Assembly: GCA_918797485.1 (NCBI GenBank)
Contig: CAKKNE010000005.1
Location: 1,426,001-1,490,000 of the forward strand
DNA length: 64,000 nt
Source: Pelagomonas calceolata
Lineage: Eukaryota > Sar > Pelagophyceae > Pelagomonadales > Pelagomonadaceae
Reading direction: 5' to 3'
Under the pieces are notes generated by a model. The model saw nothing but the letters and a program-made list of their open reading frames with translations, was not told where the DNA came from and did not search any database. The number at the start of each line of letters is the position of its first letter. The stretch's first letter is position 1. A program made the position numbers and the translations under genes. Positions 9,262 to 18,131 of the stretch are shown here, piece after piece.

Positions 9262-11265
9262 TTACCACGGCGCGTCCTTGAGCCAGAGCGGCTTCTGGTC
9301 CGCGCCCCGTCTATTGATGATGACCGTCGTCGGGTGGCCCAGGTCCCTGAGAAATTGGGCCGTCACGTCGGCCGCGTGCATATGGGGCGGCGTCAGCGGT
9401 CGTGGCTCGCGCTTGATCTTCCCGTCGGCGGTCTTGCGCCTGCCATAGTTCGCGTGGCGCCGGCGCGCGGCGGACTGCGCCCGCGTCGACCGCTCCCGCA
9501 TCAGCTCCAACCTCAAACGCGCGCAGTCCGCCGCGCAGCCCGCGAAGTCCCGATCCAACCTTCTCAAATCGACGCCGCCCGTCGCCTCGAGGGCGACGCG
9601 GAGCTTGAAGGCGAGCGTGGCCCGTTCTTTCTCCGTAAGTCGCAGCCGGCGCTCGGCGGCCTCCCGTCCCAATCGTTCGTCGGCGACGGCGCCGGCGGCG
9701 GCCGCGAAGGCCGCGTCCTTGGACCGGCGCCTTCTCTTAATGATCTCGCGCGCGACATTGGCCAACCGCGGGTTCGCGGTCCACACCTCGGCGCTCCCGT
9801 CGGCCCACTTCGACTGGCCCGAGGCCTCATCATATAAATAGTCCTGCTTCGTCTCGGGGTCCGTGTAGCGCTGCCACCGCGCCACCGCGGCGACGGCTTT
9901 GATGGCTTTGATCGGCGACCGCTTCGCTCGGAACGCCCTGATAATTTTCTGGCGCGCCATGATCTGCCTCGCGATGTTGTGGAGGCGCGGGTCGACGGCC
10001 CAGTCCTCGCCCGCGGCCCACTTGCTCTCTCCCGTTTTCTCGTCGTAGAGGTACTCGTACTGCGTCTCGGGGTCGACGTAGCGCTTGACGCTGCGCCGCC
10101 AGTGGACGGCCGCCTTCGTCGCGGCGACGGGCGATTTTATGGTCAAGGGCGCGGCGACCTTTTCGCAGGTCGCCGACGGCACGACCAGGAACCCCGTGTT
10201 ATCTCGCTTCTCGACGACGTAGGCGGCGCCGTCCCGGACGACCGCTTTGACGGTGCCCACGCCCAGGTCGCACTCGACCAAATCCCCCTCCTCCGCGGGC
10301 GCGGGCGCTCCGACGGCCGGCGTCTCCGCCTCGGCTTCGACGGGCGTCGCCGGCGCCTCCTCGTCGGACGGCGCCTCGCGGGGCGTCGACGGCGCCTCCG
10401 GGCTCTCCGGCACCACTGCCGCGGGCGTCGCCGGCGCCTCCGGGCTGTAAAACACGACCGCCGGCTCAAATTCGAGCGCCGCGTCGGCCGCGAAGACGTG
10501 GCGCGCGCCCAGGCGGGCGGCCGCCGCGGCCGTCGTCGCCGCCGCAAAGGCGGCCGTCGCGGCGCCGACGGCTTGTTCGGCCGCGGTGGACCGCCGGTGC
10601 GCCGCCGTCGCGGCTCTCAGTAAATCCTCCGCCGCGGCCGCGCGAACGTACGCCACCGCAGCAATTGCGCCCCAAACAGCGTCCGCCGCCGCAACCCGCG
10701 CGTCAGCGGCCGCGCCGGCAGCCGCCAGCGCGCGCCGGCCCGCCTGCTCCGCGTCGCCGAGGCGCCGCGTCGCGGCGGCCGACGTCCGTCCAAGACGTAC
10801 AATAACGTCCAGCTTCGCTTCGCAGGCGTCGAGCTCGTCCTCGGCGGCCTCGAGGTGCTCGCCGAAGCCCATCTTCGGGATGATCGTGCCGGTGCGCGCG
10901 AGCGCGACGCGCGCGGCCTCGACCGCGTCCGTCATCGCCGCGAGCTCCTCGACGATGGTCGCCGCGTCGCGGCCCGGCGGCGGCGGCGGCGTGGGGGGCT
11001 TCACAAATTCCTCGGCGGGAGGCTCGGGGCTCTGGAAGGCCGCCACGGCCGCGACCTTGGAGCGCCAGGGGCTCTTGAAGAGGCCCATGGTGGTCTGTTT
11101 GGCGCTGCCCGGCAGCCCTGTCGATCTGTGTTGGTTGGCAAGCCCGTCTGGCAGCCCCGCGACGTCGTATAAGCTGCCCAATGCCGGCTTCGCAGCGGCT
11201 GCAACGATTTTACCCGCACGAGAGCGTCGCGCCGGCGTCGAGGTGGTAACATGAGACGCCATCAT
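9262..11265 (-). CDS. Ala-rich coiled-coil protein with two WW-like motifs
   Basis: A 667-residue protein. The N-terminus is basic. Residues about 95-260 are Ala/Glu-rich and helical, likely a coiled coil. A Pro/Glu-rich linker with repeated SPEAPATP-like units follows at about 270-340. Two related motifs lie at about 393-425 and 461-490 (KRYVDPETQYEYLYDEKTGE and QRYTDPETKQDYLYDEASGQ), each ending SKWA. These look like WW domains that keep the Tyr and second Trp. A basic helical region and a conserved-looking tail ending PLWLKDAPW complete the protein. I do not recognise the family. A scaffold role is inferred. Confidence 0.65.
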   Translation of the reverse strand: MMASHVTTSTPARRSRAGKIVAAAAKPALGSLYDVAGLPDGLANQHRSTGLPGSAKQTTMGLFKSPWRSKVAAVAAFQSPEPPAEEFVKPPTPPPPPGRDAATIVEELAAMTDAVEAARVALARTGTIIPKMGFGEHLEAAEDELDACEAKLDVIVRLGRTSAAATRRLGDAEQAGRRALAAAGAAADARVAAADAVWGAIAAVAYVRAAAAEDLLRAATAAHRRSTAAEQAVGAATAAFAAATTAAAAARLGARHVFAADAALEFEPAVVFYSPEAPATPAAVVPESPEAPSTPREAPSDEEAPATPVEAEAETPAVGAPAPAEEGDLVECDLGVGTVKAVVRDGAAYVVEKRDNTGFLVVPSATCEKVAAPLTIKSPVAATKAAVHWRRSVKRYVDPETQYEYLYDEKTGESKWAAGEDWAVDPRLHNIARQIMARQKIIRAFRAKRSPIKAIKAVAAVARWQRYTDPETKQDYLYDEASGQSKWADGSAEVWTANPRLANVAREIIKRRRRSKDAAFAAAAGAVADERLGREAAERRLRLTEKERATLAFKLRVALEATGGVDLRRLDRDFAGCAADCARLRLELMRERSTRAQSAARRRHANYGRRKTADGKIKREPRPLTPPHMHAADVTAQFLRDLGHPTTVIINRRGADQKPLWLKDAPW

Positions 11266-11291
11266 CGGCGCGAAGGTTCAACACAACACGT

Positions 11292-12485
11292 CTAGTTAGG
11301 AAACGCCGCCCGCGCGCCATCAACACCAAGACACACCGCCGCGAGCGCGCGCGCCGCGTCGACGTCCCCCCCCAGGAACAGCACCCTAGCTCGCGTCAGG
11401 GGGTCCGTCGCGGCCACGGTTAACTCAGGAGACACGGCCAGGGCCCCGAGGAACATGCGGCACCGCAGGTCCAGGTCCGACGCCCGCAGGCGCGCCTTCG
11501 TCGTGATCCTCAGCAGGTCGAGCTGGAGCTTGAAGCCGTGCGTCGGCGGCAGCGCGCGCCACGCGTCGTCGGCCCTCCTGCCTATCTCGTCGGCCGCCTC
11601 GTTATTATCGACCGATAAAGCTGTCCAGGCGCCGTCCAAGCACTTGATCGCCTCTTCCGGCGGGCCCCGGGGGCACCGTAGCAACGCGTCGAGGGTGGTC
11701 GAGGCACAGAGCCGGCACTCGCATTTAAAGTCGTAGGCCTCCTGGAGGCGCTGCCGTCGTATCTCCGTCGTGTTTCCCGCATGGGGAAGGTAGCACAGCG
11801 TCACGGGTTCGTGCGGGGAAATGGCGCGTAAGGACCGCACCGTCGCTCTTATCGGAAGGCCCGGCCGGATGTCCACACTTAGATAAGCGTTCGCGTCGCA
11901 GGCGTGGTCGAAGCGCGACAACGGCTCCGAGAGCAGCTGGCCGAGCTGCACGCCCGTGAGGTCGTCAAAACGGTCTAGGCCCGGTGTTGAGCCGGCCGCG
12001 TGGTCTACGAGCGCGTGAGCGTTCAATCGAGCGGCTTGGATGCACGCGAAGCAGTCCTCCTCGGTCCGCTTCGTTATTCTTCCTAGGTTGCCCGCGACCA
12101 GCTGGAAGATCTGCAGCGTCCGCGAATCCAACTCCCGCGAGTCCTGGACCAACTTACTAAAGTCGATCGTGCCCGCGGCCAATGCTGCCGCACAGAGCGC
12201 GACTGACCCTTGCGCCGGCCCCAACAACTGCGCCGCGTCGGCCCACCGCTGTAACGAAGGGTCCCTGGCGCAGCGCGCGTCGCAGGCCTTGCAGGCGACG
12301 CCCGTGACTTCCTCCTCACACGTACAGCAACAGAGAGCGCAGCGCGACTGCATATGTTGACATTCCACCGCAAAAATGACCTCCTCGTCGACGACTAGAG
12401 CCGTGCCCGGGTCGACGGGCGCCGTGGCGACGACCTGTTGGCCGTGCGGGCCCGCGGTTACTTCGCATTTACTGAAGATGGCCAT
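11292..12485 (-). CDS. SMYD-like SET-domain methyltransferase
   Basis: A 397-residue protein starting MAIFSKCEVTAG. A split SET domain is visible: the start LVVDEEVIFAVE, then a Cys-rich insert with CALCCCTCEEEVTGVACKAC that resembles the MYND/zinc insert of SMYD proteins. The SET core follows at about 195 (SRFDHACDANAYL), then HEPVTLCYL and the post-SET CECRLC after LQEAYDFK. The usual NHSCxPN reads DHACDAN, a conservative change at the SAM site. A helical C-terminus follows, as in SMYD proteins. It is probably a protein lysine methyltransferase, with unknown target. The next minus-strand gene lies upstream, beyond a region with one GCTAG element. Confidence 0.75.
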   Translation of the reverse strand: MAIFSKCEVTAGPHGQQVVATAPVDPGTALVVDEEVIFAVECQHMQSRCALCCCTCEEEVTGVACKACDARCARDPSLQRWADAAQLLGPAQGSVALCAAALAAGTIDFSKLVQDSRELDSRTLQIFQLVAGNLGRITKRTEEDCFACIQAARLNAHALVDHAAGSTPGLDRFDDLTGVQLGQLLSEPLSRFDHACDANAYLSVDIRPGLPIRATVRSLRAISPHEPVTLCYLPHAGNTTEIRRQRLQEAYDFKCECRLCASTTLDALLRCPRGPPEEAIKCLDGAWTALSVDNNEAADEIGRRADDAWRALPPTHGFKLQLDLLRITTKARLRASDLDLRCRMFLGALAVSPELTVAATDPLTRARVLFLGGDVDAARALAAVCLGVDGARAAFPN

Positions 12486-12684
12486 GTCTGGTGGTGGGAG
12501 AGGTTGCTCTAAGCGATGCCTGTGCTTTGCTCTCTGAAGGTGGGAGAGCCCTTGCTCGTTCCGCACGCTTTCACGCTTGCGGCTAGGGAGCGGTGCGGCT
12601 CTGATGAGATATGGCTGCAACTTCTCGCCACAGCGGTATGCCTGCGCCTGCGCTTGCAGCTTCAGGCCTTGCCTGGCTTGCCTG

Positions 12685-12706
12685 GCTAGCGGTCTAAGAC
12701 ACTAGC
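12685..12706. repeat. GCTAG-type bipartite upstream element, copy 3
   Basis: In opposite orientation: GCTAGCGGTCTAAG then ACACTAGC, 200 bp upstream of the SMYD-like ATG. The 338 bp gap 12486-12823 contains nothing else I can support. Confidence 0.75.
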
Positions 12707-12823
12707 AACAAGCCGCTCGCGAACCCGTGCGCGCGGACGCCGTCGACGACGAGCGAGTGTCCGGAGACCCCCTTCCACGCGGGATGGTGGATCCCCCACG
12801 ACAGGCACATAACTGGCCGCGCG

Positions 12824-13306
12824 TTACTTCCGCACCCTACCGGACGACCCGCTCGCGGCCTTGTCCTCCTCGCGCTCCTCCATGAGCTCGTCCATCTGCG
12901 CGCAGACGCTTAAAACCTCCTTCTTCGACGACTCGCAGAGCTCGCCGCCGACGAAGATCTCGTCGAGGATGTAGTACGCCTTGTGGAAGTTGAAGATGAT
13001 GTCGAGCTCGCACACGTTCCCGAAGTACCGATCCAGCACCTCGACGTACAGGTGAATCATCTCGAGCGTGATCAGCTCGTTGTCTTCCGCGTCCACACAA
13101 ACAATGAAGAATAAGGAAGCGTACCGCTTATAAATGATCTTCTTGTTGCGCCACTCCACGAAGTTGCACATCTTCGGCGCTCGCGCTAATACGGTGGACG
13201 TGATCTCGCGCACTATTCGCGCCTTCTCCTTAGCAGCGTACGACTCGTACCACTTCGTGAGTCTGGTTTTGCCCTGGCGGCTTACTAACAAGAGGAAGTT
13301 GATCAT
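12824..13306 (-). CDS. AP1S: AP-1 clathrin adaptor complex, sigma (small) subunit
   Basis: A 160-residue protein, the usual length for AP-1 sigma. It begins [20 protein letters not shown], followed by the conserved [40 protein letters not shown] and [20 protein letters not shown]. The set matches AP-1 rather than AP-2 sigma. It should act at the trans-Golgi/endosome in clathrin-coated vesicle formation with the gamma, beta and mu subunits. The frame extends upstream without conserved sequence, so the ATG at 13306 is the true start. A charged tail ([18 protein letters not shown]) replaces the usual variable end. Confidence 0.95.
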   Translation of the reverse strand: MINFLLLVSRQGKTRLTKWYESYAAKEKARIVREITSTVLARAPKMCNFVEWRNKKIIYKRYASLFFIVCVDAEDNELITLEMIHLYVEVLDRYFGNVCELDIIFNFHKAYYILDEIFVGGELCESSKKEVLSVCAQMDELMEEREEDKAASGSSGRVRK

Positions 13307-13514
13307 TGTGTTTGCGTCGGCCGCGGCTCTGCTTTTGCGGCCGCGCGCCGCGCTGGGCGCAGGCGCTGCCTTGGCTGGTGGTGCGCGGGGCGCGCGCGGT
13401 GGATGCTTGCGCGAGCTACTGGCAGTGCGTGAGAGCTGTAAAATGACCTCTTCACACAGAGCGCTGCGTCGCCGGCGATCGCGTTCACAAAACACAGCCC
13501 AGGCTGCTTTGCTT

Positions 13515-13536
13515 GCTAGTGTCTCAGGCCGCTAGC
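13515..13536. repeat. GCTAG-type bipartite upstream element, copy 4
   Basis: GCTTGCTAGTGTCTC then AGGCCGCTAGC, 209 bp upstream of the AP-1 sigma ATG. The rest of the region to 14178 (about 640 bp) shows no gene I can support; a tRNA-like T-loop at about 13714 was checked and rejected. Confidence 0.75.
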
Positions 13537-14178
13537 GAAAAACGTGTTTCGCTGGCAACGGAGCGGAGGCCGGTGCGCGGGAAGGGCCCGCTTGGCGAGG
13601 ACGGTTGCTCGAGCGCCGCCAGACTAGTGTTGGGGGCGCGCGCGCCGCGCGGCTGGACGTCATGTCTCACACTGGCTTGGATGGCGCCAGTCACCCATCT
13701 CCGAGCGCCTCCTCGGTTCGATTCCCGGACCGCTCGCAGACCACCTTGAATCGAAGTTGCAATGGTGGGGCGTCGCGGCCGGCGGCCCGGGCGGCGCGTT
13801 GCGCGATTGGGCCATTGGGCCCTGAAGTCCTCGAGTAGAGGTCCACGCGGCTTCGTGCGTGTCCGGAGAGTCGCGTGAGTGATAAAAACCCGAGCGTCAA
13901 AATCTGTTGAGATGTTGCATAGTTAAGGGCAGCAAGTGTGTCACTCTAAACGACAGCTCGAAATTGCAGTGCGCATCGAGGACCAGTAGACTCGCGCGCC
14001 GACGAAAAACAAACAACCTGTACATACTCCTATTCACTTCCCCGCGTTCACGATACTCGCATTGCACATAGTACCCTATCGCGAATCATACCAGCCGCGC
14101 CGAGCCGACGCTCGCGCGCGTAATACTCAAATGAAACCACTTCACGCCACCGGCGCTTTCCTCATGGACTCATGGAGA

Positions 14179-15156
14179 TCACACAACAGTTCTTACGCGC
14201 GCCGCCGCGACGACGCCGACGGCCAGCGCCAGCACAAAATACCCGAGCGGCACGCGTCGCCGGCGCGGCGCCGCGTTGAGGGCCGCGCGCGCCGCGCCGA
14301 CGCACCCGGCGTGCTCGACGCTCCCCAGCACGACGCGGTCGGCCCGGCCCGGCAGGCACGTCCAGTCCATCTCGCGCGCGTGCCGCCGGACGCGGTCCAG
14401 GAACGGCGGCCCCGCGCGCGCGACGCCGCCCGTGAGCACGACGGCCCCGACGTCGAGCGTCCGGCAGAGGTCGAGGCAGCCCACGGCGAGGTAGCGCGCG
14501 GCGCCGTCGACGGCGCGCGCCGCGCGGTCGTCGCTCGCTGCCCGCGCGACGACGTCCCGGCACGTAACTGAATCGTCGCCGTACGCCCTCACGATGGCCG
14601 GCGCCGCGGCGTAGGCCTCGAGGCAGCCCCGCGCGCCGCACGGACATGGGCGGCCGTCGGGCCCGCCGACGCTCGCGTGGCCGGCCTCGACGTCCCTTAA
14701 CGGGGCGTCTCCGCCTAAAAAGAGCCCGCAGCCGACGCCCGTGCCCAGGGTGAGGACGGCGGCCCTCTCAAACCCACGGGCGGCCCCAACCCAGCGCTCT
14801 GCTAAAGCAGCAGCATCGGCGTCGTTGACGAGGACGATGCGCTTGCCGTGGAGGCGCGCCGCCACGAGCGCCGCGAGCGGCACGGGGAACCGGGCGCCGC
14901 GGAAGAGGTTCGCGCAACCCGTAATAGCGTCTCCCTCAATCGCCCCGGGCGCGCCGACGCCCACGGCCCGCACGGCGGCCCAGTCGCGCACGCAGCTTTG
15001 AGCCACGCGCGCGAGCACTTCTGCAACAGCAGCCGGCGCGAGCGTCGCCGCTCCGTCGCCGAGCGGTTCCAAGGCGTGCGCGAGCACGCGGCCTTCGTCG
15101 TCGACGAGGGCGCCCTTGACGTTCGTCGCGCCGAGGTCCAGGCCCAAATAACTCAT
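14179..15156 (-). CDS. ROK-family sugar kinase with a C-terminal membrane helix
   Basis: A 325-residue protein. The ROK phosphate-binding start is LGLDLGATNVKGALVD. The substrate/catalytic region holds VNDADAAALAE and LGTGVGCGLFL. The ROK zinc signature is HASVGGPDGRPCPCGARGC, at about 160-178, followed by LEAY. The adenosine side has VVLTGGVARAG. It should phosphorylate a hexose, such as glucose or N-acylmannosamine, with ATP; the exact sugar is unknown. The last 20 residues form a hydrophobic helix (VPLGYFVLALAVGVVAAARV), unusual for a ROK kinase and suggesting tail anchoring. The start ATG overlaps the stop of a short upstream frame. Confidence 0.85.
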   Translation of the reverse strand: MSYLGLDLGATNVKGALVDDEGRVLAHALEPLGDGAATLAPAAVAEVLARVAQSCVRDWAAVRAVGVGAPGAIEGDAITGCANLFRGARFPVPLAALVAARLHGKRIVLVNDADAAALAERWVGAARGFERAAVLTLGTGVGCGLFLGGDAPLRDVEAGHASVGGPDGRPCPCGARGCLEAYAAAPAIVRAYGDDSVTCRDVVARAASDDRAARAVDGAARYLAVGCLDLCRTLDVGAVVLTGGVARAGPPFLDRVRRHAREMDWTCLPGRADRVVLGSVEHAGCVGAARAALNAAPRRRRVPLGYFVLALAVGVVAAARVRTVV

Positions 15157-15232
15157 TTCTTCCGCAGCGCTTCCAGCGCTTCCTCCGAGGATTATTTCTT
15201 CCGCAGCGCGTCGACGGCTTCCTCGAGGGCGC
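15155..15232 (-). repeat. 39 bp tandem duplication before the ROK start
   Basis: ATTTCTTCCGCAGCGC begins at 15155 and again at 15194, so the unit is 39 bp, or 13 codons. In the upstream small frame (minus strand) the copies read EEAVDALRKK-stop and EEALEALRKK-stop. The second stop (TGA) overlaps the ROK ATG. Confidence 0.7.
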
Positions 15233-15347
15233 GCGCCTCGGCAGCTTGTGCTTCCGCTCGCTCGGCGGCTCGCAGCACGGCTGCTTCGAATTCCTCGACA
15301 GCGATGCGCGTGGCTGTCGTTGACGAGTCCTGCGGTGCGTTGTCCAT
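15192..15347 (-). CDS. Possible small coiled-coil peptide upstream of ROK
   Basis: A 51-residue frame starting MDNAPQDSSTTATRIAVEEF, then a heptad-like Ala/Glu helix ending LEEAVDALRKK. It lies 35 bp upstream of the ROK ATG on the same strand. It may be a separate small gene, an upstream ORF or a mis-joined exon. The 13-codon repeat next to it continues in the same frame past its stop. Composition is protein-like, but no family is recognised. Confidence 0.3.
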   Translation of the reverse strand: MDNAPQDSSTTATRIAVEEFEAAVLRAAERAEAQAAEARALEEAVDALRKK

Positions 15348-15390
15348 CTCTACGCAGCTGTGTGGCGCCGCACCTGTCAAGGCCAAGCTT

Positions 15391-15414
15391 GCTAGTGTCT
15401 TACAGGCCGCTAGC
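15391..15414. repeat. GCTAG-type bipartite upstream element, copy 5 (consensus)
   Basis: Reads GCTAGTGTCTTAC followed directly by AGGCCGCTAGC, the form I use as consensus. It is 235 bp upstream of the ROK ATG. Confidence 0.85.
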
Positions 15415-15464
15415 CCACGGATTTCCTAACGGGAGCCCTGGAAGCCGCGCCCCGGCAAGGTTTC

Positions 15465-15485
15465 CTAGTGTCTTCCTCCGCTAGC
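15465..15485. repeat. GCTAG-type bipartite upstream element, copy 6
   Basis: CTAGTGTCTTC then CTCCGCTAGC, 51 bp beyond copy 5 in the same orientation. This is the only closely spaced pair. Confidence 0.65.
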
Positions 15486-16331
15486 CGCTGCTTTGAAGCC
15501 GAGATACATATGAGTTCTCATTATACGATAGCGCGGCGTCGACGCCGCGGCTAAGGTCCGGATTCGCGATATGTGCACGATTCACCGATCATGATGGGGG
15601 GAGAGGGGGATATGTGTATGTACAGGAGCGGCGCGGCCTTCCGAAGAACGCCTACTGGTCGCCGCAGAGGACCGACGACTGGCCCTTGATGCGCATGAAG
15701 ATCGTGAAGACCGACGACGCAGGTCGCGTGACTCGCGTCGCGCGGCGCTCGCGGGCGACGTCCGTTTTTTACGCGTGGACTCGCTCTGGTCGGTGCGAGG
15801 GTTGTGTCGGTGCGCGCGCGGCGGCGCCGCGCCCCGCGCTCTCTTGAATACTGCGGTGTGTAAACTTTTGTGTTCACAGTGCAGTCTTTGTTGTCGCTCG
15901 AGGAATCGAGAGCTGAGAGTCGCGCGCGTTGTGAAGTGTATGAAGCGCTTCGTGCGGACGGTTTGAAAGAGCTCTCGGACGCGGGCGCGCGCGCGGCGGG
16001 TCGAGATGCCAAATGGCTTGCAACGTGAGCAACTATGGTACGCACGACGGTCTTTGAACTTTGCTCAAAAACGTTTCCGAACGTTCAAGACCGTTCACCA
16101 CGACGACCAGGACCGGTAGGCCGGGCCTCAGTAAGCAGCAGCGCGACGCGCGCGGCCGCCGCGGACGCGAAGCCGCACACTCCCTTAGTCCCCAGGCTCC
16201 TTGTAATATCTCGTCCCGGCGAAGAAGACCGCCGAGGGTCGAGAATCGAAGATCAGCCACGGTTAAGCTAGAGACCCACGCGCCCCGACCATAACCTTCA
16301 AAAAACGCGCGCTTAGCCTCAAGAGCACGAC
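15486..16331. other. Gene-poor gap with one possible exon
   Basis: About 850 bp between two minus-strand genes. On the plus strand at about 15614-15740 one frame reads GLPKNAYWSPQRTDDWPLM then KIVKTDDAGRVTRVARR, which looks more protein-like than its surroundings but has no clear start or family. It could be a spliced small gene. No other feature is supported. Confidence 0.25.
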
Positions 16332-17003
16332 TCACGCCGCCTCGACGAGCGCGCGGCGCGCGAGCGCCTTGTAGCACTCGAGGCCGTCGAGCCGGCGCAT
16401 GGCCGGGAAGTTCGGCAGGGGCTCGGCGGCGGCCTCGGCGCGCGGCGGCGGCGACGGCTCCGACGCGAACGGCGGCTCGACGCCCGCGGGCTCCTCGGGC
16501 TCCGCGGCGGGCGGCGGCGGCGGCGCGGCCGGCGCGGCCTCGGCGGCGGCGGCCTCGACGGCGACGCCCTCGATCGCGAGGTCCGCGGCCTCGACGGGCG
16601 GCGGCGGCGGCGGCGGCGGCTCGACGCGCGGCTTCGGCTTGGCGGCCTTCTTCGCGGCGGGCCGCGGCTTGCGCGGCGGCGCGACGCGCGCCTTCGGCGG
16701 CGCCGGCTTCCGCGGCTCCGGCTTCGCGGGCTTCGCAGGCGCCGGCTTCGCGGCGACAACCTTACGCTTCGGAGGCGCCTGCGCCGGCGGCGCGGCGGGC
16801 GCCGGCGGCGGGCGGACGCGCGGCCGCGGGACCGCGCGCTGCGCCGCCGCCGCGCGTTTCGGATTGGCCTTGAGGCGCTGCGTCGCCGCCGCGCGCGAGG
16901 CCCGGATTTTCGCCGCTTTGGCGTCTCGGCGTTCCGCGGCGGCGGCGCGGGCCTGTGCGGCGGCGGCAAAGGGGTCGGTCGTTGCAGGGACTTGTGCTGC
17001 CAT
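16332..17003 (-). CDS. Basic Ala/Pro/Lys-rich protein
   Basis: A 223-residue, low-complexity protein. The N-terminal half is Ala/Arg/Lys-rich (RRDAKAAKIRASRAAATQRL), followed by PKPAPAKPAKPEPRK-like repeats, a Pro run and an acidic Ala/Pro stretch. A more ordinary tail follows: PNFPAMRRLDGLECYKALAR. The basic Lys-Pro-Ala part resembles linker-histone tails, but no globular H1 domain is visible. A nucleic-acid or chromatin role is a guess. It shares its upstream region, with one GCTAG element, with the F-box gene. Confidence 0.5.
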   Translation of the reverse strand: MAAQVPATTDPFAAAAQARAAAAERRDAKAAKIRASRAAATQRLKANPKRAAAAQRAVPRPRVRPPPAPAAPPAQAPPKRKVVAAKPAPAKPAKPEPRKPAPPKARVAPPRKPRPAAKKAAKPKPRVEPPPPPPPPVEAADLAIEGVAVEAAAAEAAPAAPPPPPAAEPEEPAGVEPPFASEPSPPPRAEAAAEPLPNFPAMRRLDGLECYKALARRALVEAA

Positions 17004-17148
17004 TGGTACTACAATCGTAACGTTTAAATCAAGTACACTCCGTAGTCATCAGGTAATGTTGTGCCTGGGCGCTGCGATGGCGTGCCGTGGGGCTGCCCGC
17101 GATTGCTTCCGCTGTGCGGTGCTTGTGTGTGCTTTAAAATTAATTCTT

Positions 17149-17172
17149 GCTAGTATGTTACAGGACGCTAGC
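17149..17172. repeat. GCTAG-type bipartite upstream element, copy 7
   Basis: GCTAGTATGTTAC then AGGACGCTAGC, between divergent genes: 146 bp from the ATG at 17003 and 66 bp from the ATG at 17238. Confidence 0.8.
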
Positions 17173-17237
17173 TGGTTATGTTTTTTGCGTGGTGCAAGTC
17201 AGGAGGCGCCGCGAGCCTTCGCGGCTATAATCATCCA

Positions 17238-17929
17238 ATGTCGGCGAGCATCCCTCCCGCGCGTCGCGAGCTCACTCAACTGAGTGCGACTGAAACAAAT
17301 GCACTCCCCGAGGACCTCCTCAGGGCCATCCTGAGTTATGTGTCTTTACGGGAGTTAACGGTCCTCCCGGGACATGTCTACGGCCTTGATGTTCCGGCTA
17401 CAGTCGTAGGCAACGGCCAGCGCTCTCTGATTTCCATCCTCCGGCCGTTGCGGAGTCGCGTGATCAAGTGCCCCGACGATATCCCGTTGCCAAAAAATGC
17501 GTGTTCCAAGGAGATCACGATATTGCTATCTCAGCTGCGAATGGCGCGGTACTCATAGTTAACGGGTGCATCATCAATCATTCTAACGTTGCTGGCGTGG
17601 CTGTCGACGGGGAGCACAGTTTGGTTGCATTTGACAAGCAGCCTACCCACGGCGCAGACCCCACGGTCTACCTGTCCCGGCCGCGGATCGCCGAGGAGGA
17701 GGAGGATGAGGAGGAGGAGACCTGGCCCCCGCGCATGTGTATTTCCAACTTAGGAAGAGTCGAACTGCCTCAGGCACGCGCGCGCGAATTAGAGTACCTC
17801 GTCCCCGACGACTGCGTCGGCGACATGGTGTGTCGTTTTGACTCCCCCCCAGATACAAGTGCCGTTAGCCCGCTTCGCATTACAAACGTCCGGACGGACG
17901 GCGAAGGTAATCGCTACGTCCTGGCCTGA
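17238..17929 (+). CDS. F-box-like protein with a reading-frame change
   Basis: It starts MSASIPPARRELTQL and has an F-box-like helix pair (ALPEDLLRAILSYVSLREL) at about residues 24-42. The first frame runs to 17558. The convincing downstream protein, with a beta-helix-like stretch (ISAANGAVLIVNGC, NHSNVAGVAVDGEHSLVAF), an acidic loop and a tail ending GEGNRYVLA, is in another frame, open from 17390 to 17929. The switch must lie between about 17390 and 17500. Either a short intron I cannot place or a one-base indel in the A6 run at 17492-17497 would explain it. It is likely a substrate adaptor for an SCF ubiquitin ligase, by family. Confidence 0.5.
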
Positions 17930-18131
17930 CACGCTCGTCGCGCGAGGAGACTAAATCCATTTTGCATGAGTTTTCCACAACGCACGCGGGCGGCCCCACG
18001 TGCCCGCGAGCGCCCCGCCACAGGGCTCTCGCAAAGAGTCTCAGCTCATCGGGCCTAGGAGTACCAGCAACTTTTGGATGTGCAAGACAGCAAACTCCTA
18101 CTCATACAACAACTACATAACACAAAACAGC

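Noticed and set aside
8572-9837. 421-residue plus-strand frame over two minus-strand genes
   Set aside because: Its Gly/Val repeats are the complement of the Pro-Thr repeats, and the rest is antisense to the WW-like gene.
13620-13640. ACTAGTGTTGGGGG as another GCTAG element
   Set aside because: Only the left six bases fit and the right half is absent.
13700-13745. tRNA-like T-loop GGTTCGATTCCCGG
   Set aside because: The flanking stem has a mismatch, and no matching acceptor, D-arm or anticodon arm is found upstream at tRNA distance.
15551-16045. 164-residue minus-strand frame
   Set aside because: Arg/Ser/Pro-rich composition without motifs or conserved start.
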